Source: Flavobacteriales bacterium (GTDB taxonomy: Bacteria > Bacteroidota > Bacteroidia > Flavobacteriales_D > Crocinitomicaceae). From it: a DNA stretch of 64,000 bases. Made by a program: the position numbers and the translations under genes. How positions within the stretch are numbered: position 1 is the first letter of the stretch; each line of letters begins with the position of its first letter. The stretch spans positions 124,001-188,000 of the forward strand of contig CANGJM010000001.1 of the NCBI GenBank assembly GCA_947454525.1, in the 5' to 3' direction. Shown here one piece after another: positions 17,717 to 26,700 of the stretch. The notes beneath the pieces are model-generated. The model did not search any database. It worked only from the letters and a program-made list of their open reading frames with translations, and had not been told where the DNA came from.

Positions 17717-18610
17717 TTATTTCTCCAGCGCTTCAAACAGCAATTTCATTCGAAATCTCCCTGTTGTACCATCAATTGGTAGTATGTCCCCCATAAAATT
17801 AGGCACACTTGTGTGCCGATCTCCAGTTCTGATGACCGGGATATATTTTCGACCTACGACATAATTATCTAGTTCATTATTTATGATACTTGCCTCAAAA
17901 CCGACACCACCCTTTTTTTCTTCTGCTTTAGTTTTATATTCAGGTGTTAGCAAAACAATTACATGATCCGCAATAACAATCGATTCGATCATTCTTTGTT
18001 GAATATTGTCACCTGGAATAAATGATTTCTGATCAATAATCACAATAAATTTATCTTGGAGTTTATTGGCAAGACTCAATGCCCATTTTTTCATGCGGAT
18101 AGGATCCCAGCTGTATGAGATAAAAATTGTTTTTTTACCGTTTGGATTCTTTTTTCCTGTAAGTAGGAAGTATGCTACAGGTAACGCCATTTTTATAGAA
18201 CCTTTGAATTTAGCTGCAAATTCTTCAAAAGTTCCGAATTGCTGGTTAACTGATTCTATTTGAATGCCTACATTGCTAAGTTGAATATAATCAGAGGGGG
18301 AAGACTCTGTTTTGAATGGTTTTCTAATACCAAGTAATTTAATTTCAACGTATTCAACACCTTCTCGAGTCAATTTGATTTGAAGTTGGTTAAAATTCTC
18401 TGGTAGGTAGGTTAAGTTATTATTCGAATTATTCCTTGAATAACCTTTTAGATCAATCAGTTTGCCTTTTTCCAGGTCATTTAAAATTTCTCGAAATATT
18501 CCAACAGAGCAATTAAACAACCTAAATAACATCCTGATATTTGGACCTGTTATTTGTTTATTATTTTTATAAATAAACTCTAAAGCAATATGTCTTGGCA
18601 TTACAGTCAT
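17717..18610 (-). CDS. SEFIR/TIR-domain protein with N-terminal winged-helix-like region
   Basis: 297 aa. Residues 1-95 look like a winged helix (ALEFIYKNNKQITGPNIRML ... FREILNDLEKGKLIDLKGY). Residues 161-262 are a SEFIR/TIR domain: TIFISYSWDPIRMKKWALSL, the IDQKSFIPGDN loop, VIVLLTPEY and GGVGFE with Glu239, the position of the catalytic glutamate in NADase TIR domains (the assignment is mine). Bacterial TIR/SEFIR proteins deplete NAD+ or make cyclic ADP-ribose signals during phage defence. It lies between a nuclease gene and an NTPase gene on the same strand. The C-terminal segment after residue 262 is short and unassigned. Confidence 0.8.
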   Translation of the reverse strand: MTVMPRHIALEFIYKNNKQITGPNIRMLFRLFNCSVGIFREILNDLEKGKLIDLKGYSRNNSNNNLTYLPENFNQLQIKLTREGVEYVEIKLLGIRKPFKTESSPSDYIQLSNVGIQIESVNQQFGTFEEFAAKFKGSIKMALPVAYFLLTGKKNPNGKKTIFISYSWDPIRMKKWALSLANKLQDKFIVIIDQKSFIPGDNIQQRMIESIVIADHVIVLLTPEYKTKAEEKKGGVGFEASIINNELDNYVVGRKYIPVIRTGDRHTSVPNFMGDILPIDGTTGRFRMKLLFEALEK

Positions 18611-18693
18611 ACTCCCTCCACAATTTTAATTTCTTCTACAGTCAAGCTTTAAAGGGAAAAAACTAATTGATTAATTTTTATTCTTGTCATGTC

Positions 18694-19926
18694 TCACATT
18701 GATAATCTAAATTCTTCGATTTTTTGTCTGATAATTTCTTCAGGGTCATTGTTTGCGGCTTTTGCAATAATCATTTTTATTAGATCTTCATCAGTCAAAA
18801 CGATAATTAATTTCTTATCCATTGCCCAAACTTCTCGACAAGTGTAGTAACATCCGGTGTTACCGCCATTTCGTGAAATGATTATTCCAAATAGTCCTGC
18901 ACCATGAACTTTTAAATAATTGGCTATTTGAAGAACTTCTTTTTTTGTTACTTTTTTGGTGTAATTTTTTGCATCCAAGACTATGAAATCGGCTAAATAT
19001 CTATTACGTAAATGTGCCCAAAAACCTGTTTCAGCGTAGTTTCTTAAAATGAAATCGCGTCTATTAATTTTAAAATGGTCCGAATGTTCAGTAATTGGTG
19101 AAGATAAATCTGAACCAAATAAATAATCTAAAACTTTTTCAATATGCTTTTGATATTTCGACCAATCATTATTCTTGTTGCCAGCAGGAATGGACTTTAA
19201 CTCAACTATTAATTTGTCATGAGCCGCAACATATTTTGTAGCCGTGAAGAGAGCTTGAAAAAGTGGATGAGGAGTTGTCGCAATTTCTTTAGCAAAAGAC
19301 TGAGCAATATAATTGATATCCCAAATTTCAATGCCACTACTCTGAATTAGAGCATTGTCTTTGTCTGAAAGAATGCCGGGGAATGCGAAAACTAAATGAA
19401 ACCCTTTCGCATATTTCCCAAATTCTTTTAATTGTTCAATAACTTCACGTAATCGTCTTTCTGTAAAGGTTGGAAAAACCTTTACCTCTATTAATAATTT
19501 CTCCCAAGTATTGTTTTTCTTTCTTTCCGTAATTAAGTCTGCCCTATAACGGCTATTTTCTAAAGGAGATTCTACAACGAGATTTTTGAAATTTTCATTT
19601 TTATGAATCAGTTCTGAAATGAATTGAACAAATTCTAATTCCCTAAAAAGTAGGTTTCTATGGTTTGAATATGGTTCGCCCCATGTTATTTCCTCAATGT
19701 CGACAACTGACGAAAGAGAATACATTTTTTCTCGGTCGTTGGTCTTTTCTGCATCTTTCCAATCAACTATATTTTTACTCTCGATAAAAGTGTAATGTGA
19801 GCTTTTAGTTTTTCCTTTTTTATCAAATACATCATCGACAACAATACCGGATAATATTTTATTACCAATAACAAATCGAATATGACGATTATGAAGTCCT
19901 GCTTCTAAAAATTCAATATTTGTCAT
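18694..19926 (-). CDS. double PD-(D/E)xK nuclease-like protein
   Basis: 410 aa, first gene of the operon. Two restriction-endonuclease-like cores are visible: RADLIT ... KLLIEVKVF (Asp130, Glu147-x-Lys149, about 95-210) and RYLADFIVLDAKNY (Asp313, Asp318-x-Lys320, about 285-375), the latter followed by FGIIISRNG. The first 80 residues form a small unrecognised domain. Either core could be catalytic. The family resembles Mrr/restriction-endonuclease-like proteins of defence islands. The following SEFIR gene starts 83 bp downstream. The target (DNA or RNA) is unknown. Confidence 0.65.
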   Translation of the reverse strand: MTNIEFLEAGLHNRHIRFVIGNKILSGIVVDDVFDKKGKTKSSHYTFIESKNIVDWKDAEKTNDREKMYSLSSVVDIEEITWGEPYSNHRNLLFRELEFVQFISELIHKNENFKNLVVESPLENSRYRADLITERKKNNTWEKLLIEVKVFPTFTERRLREVIEQLKEFGKYAKGFHLVFAFPGILSDKDNALIQSSGIEIWDINYIAQSFAKEIATTPHPLFQALFTATKYVAAHDKLIVELKSIPAGNKNNDWSKYQKHIEKVLDYLFGSDLSSPITEHSDHFKINRRDFILRNYAETGFWAHLRNRYLADFIVLDAKNYTKKVTKKEVLQIANYLKVHGAGLFGIIISRNGGNTGCYYTCREVWAMDKKLIIVLTDEDLIKMIIAKAANNDPEEIIRQKIEEFRLSM

Positions 19927-20620
19927 TTTATATTTTATGTGATCATTCTTTCCTTACTACTAAAATATCCTCAATTACTTATTTTATTTTTTGATTGAGG
20001 GTCATATTATAGTTCACTAATTGTTTTCCGCTTCTTCCAATTATGAAAGCTTAATATCTCTAAATCACCTCACAAATCAATCTATTTTTTTTCGTACTGC
20101 AATGTGCTTTAATCTAATTAGTTGCAATATGTTTACCTATTTAAATGGTGTGTTTCAGCTCTAGGCGTATTGCGTTTGCAGTAAAATCGAAATATACCCA
20201 CTCCCCACCACCAATCCAATGGTATAAATACCCGAATTAATTAGTATTTATACCAAAATAACGTTCAAGCGCATTTTCTGAAAGGTTAATTCGCATTAGA
20301 ACTTAGGGAAACGAAGATTTAGCACCCTAATGATAGTATGAGTGGAAAACAGGGTAGGGGTTGATCGTGAAATTTGGGATGATCAGTAGGGATTTGGTGG
20401 TTCTGCAGCTGTTTTTCTAGCGAATCAAGTACGTTTGCCTTGTATTTGAGATCTTTTTCCGGGTTATTCCCAAGAATTTACTGGAAATTCCCATGAAATT
20501 ACATCAAGATTCCATTTTTTTGTTGAATATTCCGAGTTTTTCCGTTGATTTTACCGTGAAATTCCCATGGATTTGTAAACTTTTCATGTGTTTTACCTTA
20601 ATTTCAAGAAAACTTACGAG
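19927..20620. other. 694-bp non-coding stretch between defence modules
   Basis: No convincing gene. It holds the promoter region of the nuclease operon, one strong inverted repeat at 20221-20254 and, at 20460-20580, two loosely repeated segments around GAAATTCCCATG. The right part is the 3-prime flank of the RES gene. Confidence 0.5.
20221..20254. repeat. 11-bp inverted repeat, copy 1 (GGTATAAATAC/GTATTTATACC)
   Basis: Perfect 11-bp arms around a 12-nt loop, followed by AAAAT. A relative with the same spacing and one change in each arm lies at 42645-42678 in the same orientation. Confidence 0.75.
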
Positions 20621-21328
20621 TTAAGACTCCCAAATTAACTTTAAGTCTTCTAAATCACTTGAATTTAGCTCCCATATTTTTTTTAGCTCTAAATATTCGT
20701 CAACAATTTCGGGATGAATGGCGATATTCACATCATGTTTCGAAACAATGCTTGGATAAATGATTGCATCTGTGTTTTCTACAGTACTTATTCTTGTACG
20801 GTACAGCTCTTCGTACCCTAAAATTGCACTTGCAAAATAATCATGCTCAATTAAGAACAAATCCGAGAGATGTGCTGAACGATTCATCATTTCTTTTATC
20901 AGATTGTTTTTTTCAATTGGACCTTTAAGGTTTTCAATTCCCGCATGATATTCCTCTACTGTTTGAATATTAAATCTTTTCAGAGAATCACTATGTTCAA
21001 TTTTCGCAAATAATTTTGCCCTTATTTTAGCGCTTTCTTTCCATTGCCATTCCGTTAATATTACAGCTTCGTTATTATCTGTGATTTCGGCAACTGCGCA
21101 AGCTGGTTCAAATGATCCATAAAAGACAGGATGATAAGGGATATTCGCACGACGCAATTTTATACAATCTTCTTTTTGAAGGTAAGTGAGTTCTTTTTTA
21201 TCAGTGATATTATCAAAGTCTTTTTTTCTTGCTCTATAAATTGGTTTCGAATGGTCTATTTCTGTACAATAACCAGACATAGATACTACCGAGTTTTTAA
21301 AAAACCCAAAATCTTCCCAAAAATTCAT
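20621..21328 (-). CDS. RES-domain protein, possible NAD+-degrading toxin
   Basis: 235 aa. The RES core is visible: PIYRAR near residue 30, then RRANIPYHPVFYGSFEPACAVAEI (cited in parts; Arg, Tyr and Glu match the RES signature) and a later IIYPSI with the Ser that gives the family its name. RES proteins of toxin-antitoxin systems degrade NAD+. No Xre antitoxin gene is adjacent, but an 87-aa orphan starts 185 bp upstream. The middle (110-180) is helical and unusual for short RES toxins, so this may belong to the larger RES group found in defence islands. Confidence 0.65.
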   Translation of the reverse strand: MNFWEDFGFFKNSVVSMSGYCTEIDHSKPIYRARKKDFDNITDKKELTYLQKEDCIKLRRANIPYHPVFYGSFEPACAVAEITDNNEAVILTEWQWKESAKIRAKLFAKIEHSDSLKRFNIQTVEEYHAGIENLKGPIEKNNLIKEMMNRSAHLSDLFLIEHDYFASAILGYEELYRTRISTVENTDAIIYPSIVSKHDVNIAIHPEIVDEYLELKKIWELNSSDLEDLKLIWES

Positions 21329-21512
21329 AATTATTTTTTTAGCAGATTAATGTCTTCATTCGTTTTATTCATGATCATTCAATTTTTAATCTCCAGCTTT
21401 CAAAACATAAAGATTCCTCCGTTAGCGTCCTATTTTTGTAATGAACCACTCAAAATCGACCCAAGCTATTTAATGTTGAATATAAACAACTATGTAAAGC
21501 AATTAAGGATTT

Positions 21513-21776
21513 TTAAATAGGCGTTGTGTAGATTTCGACATACTTAAAATTATGCTCAACGAATGTTTCTAAATAACCAATTACATTTTCATTTTGATAA
21601 ATACCGTATTGAGTAAATCTGCCTTGATGTTCATGTAATTGTTTAGGATTATCAATTCTTATTACCTTGAATTCACATGAATCATTGGCTTGTATGATTG
21701 TCTCCATTGCGAATTGGACACATTTATTGAACTGATGAAGATTGGTATTCTCAAATTTACATTCGAAATGTTGCAT
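21513..21776 (-). CDS. hypothetical 87-aa protein
   Basis: I do not recognise this protein. It reads as a compact cytoplasmic alpha/beta fold (VIRIDNPKQLHEHQGRF, YGIYQNENVIGYLET) without signal or membrane segment. It precedes the RES gene on the same strand with a 184-bp gap, so it could be a partner or antitoxin, but the gap makes co-transcription uncertain. Overlapping open frames on the other strand have less plausible composition. Confidence 0.45.
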   Translation of the reverse strand: MQHFECKFENTNLHQFNKCVQFAMETIIQANDSCEFKVIRIDNPKQLHEHQGRFTQYGIYQNENVIGYLETFVEHNFKYVEIYTTPI

Positions 21777-22010
21777 ATATTAGTGTTTAATAATGTTATA
21801 AATTATTTAAACCTGATTTATCGTTACGTTTTAATCTTCATCTGAATGATGTAATGCTTACGCTAAAAAATAAATTAAAAATCCTACGAAATACTGGATA
21901 AACGGTTTGGCCTTTTAAATAATCGCCAATGAATAAAAATAATTCGTTCATTTTTAAAAAGTAATTTTTGATTAATTGATTGCCCAACCTCCTCACTAAA
22001 TACCCCACCC

Positions 22011-23783
22011 TTATAACTTTATGATTTTCCCTAACCAACTTCTCGACTTTCCAATTATTTTAACGTGGTATTTACCAGCGAGTTCCGAGTTTAGGTCTAC
22101 TTCGAAGCCTGTGAATGCCGAAACTTGTTTATAGTTGGCTACTAGGCGACCGAATTCATCGGTGATTTGAATATCGAGTAATTCATTGGTTGGTAAATGG
22201 ATCGTGAACGAATGAAAAGTCGGATTTGGATACATGTTTAGTTCAGCTTCATTGTTGTCAGGAACATGTGCCTCATGAACCAATTCATAAACTAAGGTGT
22301 CTTTACATCCTTTGGTGCTCACTGTCATTTGATAAGGTTTAGACTGCGCATATTGATGCTGGACAAAAAACAGTTCGCTTGAATCGGAATAAGAAGTTTG
22401 GAAGTTAGTCGAAGGAGTACCGTCTCCCCAATCAATGGTTGTTTCATAAAATGAATCAGCCTCAATTTGAACTGAGACCAATCCATCTTGCTCATTGGTT
22501 TGCACATTGTGCACCACATCGGTCATTCTACCGAGGCAGTTGACTTTGGCTACGAAGGCTTTTTCATAAAAGAAAAAATCTTCTATAATACCGCCATAAA
22601 TGACAACGTCATCATTGGGTAAAGGAATACATCCAATGGCTAAAGTAGAGTTTTCACTAGACGTATGAAAAGACCGTTCCCAAATTTTTTCGCCATTTGG
22701 GTCTATACAAAGTAAGCGCGTTTGTAGGCTTTGGTCACCATCCATTTGCTGATAGTCGCCATCAGTGCCATTGAAAACATCGTTGCCAATAAAAAGCAAA
22801 TTTCCCGATTCAAGTTCTTTCGCTACTATTAATAACGATGAGCGCGGCCCTTGCAATTGTATTTGCTCTATTGGGTAGTACTTTTTCCAGAGCAAATTAC
22901 CATCTTGGTCGTATTTGAAAATATAAGAGTTATAGTTTGGGTTGTTAGGAGAATTCGATGTATCCGTCAATCCAAAAAGATAGATGCTACTATCTGAATG
23001 TTGAAAAAAATTACTTGAGGTCCTTTGATTTATTGACAATAAACTTTTTTTCCATGTAAAATCCTCGTTTAATAAGATCATATTTCCAACCCAAGAATTT
23101 GGGCTAATACGTCTGCGAGTTTGAAGCAAAAATGAATGATTTAGCAATTGTTGTGTCTGAACAACTGAGCCCTGATTTGAAGAGATATTACTAATGATGT
23201 TTGTGAGGTCTGTCTTAAATACTAAAAACCCGGTTGTATCATAAATGCTTATCAATGTTTTATTGTTTGGTGAACTACCATAAAAAAGAACATGGCTATT
23301 ATTCATTATAGAAAAACCCTCGTAGAAGTCGGGTTGGTCGATGTAAGGATATGCATCTAACTCAAATTCTGTACTAATTCCTTGTTTTACATTCGTGTAT
23401 TTTCGGAGGGTTCTTACAACCGTATACTGCATTCCCATATCAATAAAGTGGTCGCCAACAAACCCTGAAGAGAATGGTGGGTTATCAATTCCCATTAAAG
23501 CAACGTTAGGCTCAATTCTCTTTTCAAGGAGCTCTCCCGTATTGATATTAATGAATTCAAGTGTCCGTTGATAAATTTGGTCATTTCCACCCAAAAATTG
23601 TTGTCCCAATAATAAAACAGTGTCCTCGGATAACAGTACTCCTCCGGCATAAAAATGATAAAATGAAGGATGAGTTGAATCTGAAGCTAAGGGAATTCTA
23701 TTAAAATACGGATAACTCGAAGGGGTTTGAGACCTACCCCAAACCCCAAAAAACATGACTGCGGCAAACGCTAAGAATCTCAT
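22011..23783 (-). CDS. T9SS-exported protein with beta-propeller-like repeats and PKD-like domain
   Basis: 590 aa with a signal peptide (FAAVMFFGVWGRSQ). Residues 30-400 contain delayed-homology repeats of the FKYDQDGNLLWKKYYP type, as in secreted propeller proteins. A PKD-like segment follows (about 430-500, TIDWGDGTPSTNFQ), then a type A sorting domain (ELNMYPNPTFHSFTIHL ... LAGKYHVKIIGK) that directs export through the type IX system. Its start overlaps the stop of the 1423-aa gene by 4 bp, so the two are translationally coupled. Surface or secreted; ligand unknown. Confidence 0.8.
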   Translation of the reverse strand: MRFLAFAAVMFFGVWGRSQTPSSYPYFNRIPLASDSTHPSFYHFYAGGVLLSEDTVLLLGQQFLGGNDQIYQRTLEFININTGELLEKRIEPNVALMGIDNPPFSSGFVGDHFIDMGMQYTVVRTLRKYTNVKQGISTEFELDAYPYIDQPDFYEGFSIMNNSHVLFYGSSPNNKTLISIYDTTGFLVFKTDLTNIISNISSNQGSVVQTQQLLNHSFLLQTRRRISPNSWVGNMILLNEDFTWKKSLLSINQRTSSNFFQHSDSSIYLFGLTDTSNSPNNPNYNSYIFKYDQDGNLLWKKYYPIEQIQLQGPRSSLLIVAKELESGNLLFIGNDVFNGTDGDYQQMDGDQSLQTRLLCIDPNGEKIWERSFHTSSENSTLAIGCIPLPNDDVVIYGGIIEDFFFYEKAFVAKVNCLGRMTDVVHNVQTNEQDGLVSVQIEADSFYETTIDWGDGTPSTNFQTSYSDSSELFFVQHQYAQSKPYQMTVSTKGCKDTLVYELVHEAHVPDNNEAELNMYPNPTFHSFTIHLPTNELLDIQITDEFGRLVANYKQVSAFTGFEVDLNSELAGKYHVKIIGKSRSWLGKIIKL

Positions 23784-26700
23784 TCAAGAATGATTAATTT
23801 TTCAAATTCGGTTGGCATACTAAAATCAGAATAATATACACGAATTAAATAATGCCCACTAGCAAGCCCGTTTAGGTCTATATTGAAAACATCCTCATTG
23901 GTACTGGCAGACTTTACTATTGTCCCGTTCAAGTCAATTACATCCATGTCTTTCCCTAATCCTTTATAATTAAATGATAAAGTCACTCTATTTGTAGCTG
24001 GGTTAGGTGAAACACCAAAACTAGCTAATTCACGTGTTATCGTATTTAATAACGGCGTTGCGGTAGAAATATTTCTATTTGTGTTAATTTCATAACCATC
24101 CACAAAATCTAATATCGGTTTACTCGCTCGGTTTTTCCGTGAAATAAAAGACATATTATTTTCTATTAGTTCAAAAGTAAGGTTGTTATTTTCTTTAACG
24201 TTCTCGAGTGCTTGAATAAATAATAGATTATCCGCTAATATCGGTGTTAAAATATTTGTATCAAGTGCATTTAAAAGATTGTTTTCGGCGAGCACACCTG
24301 AGAATAAATATTGATTCATTTTTGAATCTAAAAAAGGACTAGAATTTGCCCAACTAGAAATTTGATATTGGGCAGAATCAATGTATTTGTTAATGAGTTC
24401 AGACTCCAGCATAAAGAGAGTCCTTTGTTTTCCTTCAATCTCTTGCTTGAGCTCTTCCAAAGGGGTTCTACCATCGTCGGAAACAAGTATTAATTTTATC
24501 CAATAAGGAAGCGTGGAGTTCATTACTGCTAATCTAACGTCATCAGAAAGAGGCATATTGGATTGTAAAATTTCTTTTTTATCCAAGAATGAATAACAGG
24601 ATTGTAAAAGTTCTTTCTGAATAGTATCGCTAAGAAAAGGTGAGTGAACAAGTAGCGTATCTTTAATACTAGTTATCCCTGAGCAGCTGTTGTTAATCAA
24701 TTCAATAAGTTCCTGTCGATTTCCTAATTGCATTATTTGTTTTAAATCATAAATATTAGAAATTAAAGAATTTGTTTTTTGGACCAAATCTGCTTGATAA
24801 TGTGTATCGGAATAAAACGAACATGCAGGGTAATTGGTATTGTAAAAAATAATCATATTTCCAGTGGTGCATGATGAGGTTAATTCAAGTGGATAATTCA
24901 ATTTTTGAAGATAGAACCATAAATTGCTAGTGTTAGAAATTACTTTAGGATCATTGCAATTTGAAATAAACTGATTAGTCATGGGGTATATTCCCGTTGG
25001 TGAATTATCGTTGCTATCTATAAATATTTGATCATTCAAAGTGCCGTTAGCCGCATGTATGTCTACTCCGTTTACTGCATGTTCAAATGAATTACAGTCG
25101 ATAAGCGCAATGTTTTTACCACCTAGCTGTATCGAGACGTCAAGGTTATTAAATGTATTTCCTGTAATTTGAGCAATTCCACTGCTTAATTCGGAGTCTT
25201 GGATAAATACACCCATATTTTTACCTGATGAAACCGACCCATTGAGGCTAATTCCTGTATTTTGGAAAACATTATCTGTGTTTGCTTTAAAACTGGATAG
25301 TTTAGAATAAATTCCAAAAGCATATTTGGTTTTTTCTGGTATGTAAGCCAAAGGGATGTTAAAATCACATTTGGTGATGTAATTATTATGTGCACCTTCA
25401 AGTCTTATTCCGTAAAGATTATTGTTGAAAGAAGTATTTCTGATTTGCGCTGAACTCAAATCAAAAGTGTTGTTAACATATACCCCACAAAATAATCCTT
25501 CGAATATGGAAGCGGTTGTATTTGCCGCTGGACAAGGAATGTCTTGTGTTTGGATACTCGTACAAAATTCATTAACGGCAAATTTTGAATTAACAGCGTA
25601 AACACCAATTCCATTTTCATTGGGATTGGTAGAATTTAATAGACTAATGAATTTGTTGCCAAGGATTTTCATTCCATTGATATCCCACATTGATATATGG
25701 GTAGTAGGAACAATACCGTATTCTTTAATGTTGTTCAATGTTTTAAACTCTGATCGATAAGCAAATGAAGATTCGGTTATTGGGCTCCCATTAGAATTAT
25801 AGGCATTGTAACGCATCATTTCAATACTACGTTGGTTATTTATAAAATCGGATTCATTGATTTGAAGAATTCCACCTCCAGTATGTGCCCAATCGGTTAA
25901 TTGGCCGAGCGTCGCTTTTGTAGAAATAGCTGTTCTTGCATTGTTAATAATTGAATTGGAAACGATTACTTTTCCTTGAAAAACAGCAAGTTGAGGTTGA
26001 TTTGGAGAACCTTGAACCTCGATACCATCCCATAATGCCAATTCACATTCCGAAAGTGACTGAAGGGTAGCGTTGATTATTTCTAATTTCCCTCCTGGTT
26101 CGATTACAATTTTAGTAGGGATTCCTACAATTTTACTGTCGGCAAATTCAACGATTGTGTTAGTTATTGTGAGCGTTTTTCCGGATGGAATTTTAACAGT
26201 ACCAATAACGGTTTGAGGGCTATTCCAAGTTGTATTTGTAGAAATTAATATTTCATTGTCGATTTGATCCAATATCGAGTAACTAAAGTTATTTTGACAA
26301 TCTGAATATAGTTTAGCTGTGTAGTAGTCATCCATATTGTGAGATGAATTACCACAAACGAATAAACCTCCAAATTGATCGGATTCGATACTATACATGC
26401 ACTCTGCTTTTTTTCGATTGCCCGGTGCATTTTGCGGAGGCAAGTCATCCACATCAAATGTTTTTTGCCAAGCGATACTTAAGTCGGAGTTTAACTCAGC
26501 TATGTAAGTATCAGTATTCCAAACTTCTAAGACTAAATCGTCTGCTTCACAACTTCCAAAAGAGCTTTCAGTTGAGGCGATGTAGGAACTTATAATTGGA
26601 CCAAAAACTGGATGTGAAACATAAACGCTATCGGCATTTCCGTTGAGGTCTGGAGCAATTTTAGTTGAAACAAGTGCGTACTTACCGTTATTTTTTTGCG

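Noticed and set aside
21131-21520. Plus-strand open frame of 129 codons opposite the RES gene
   Set aside because: Antisense to a recognisable RES domain, with Phe/Ile-rich composition typical of an antisense frame.
21838-22038. Minus-strand 66-codon frame after the 590-aa T9SS gene
   Set aside because: Overlaps the end of the T9SS gene in another frame and has no recognisable domain; treated as non-coding.
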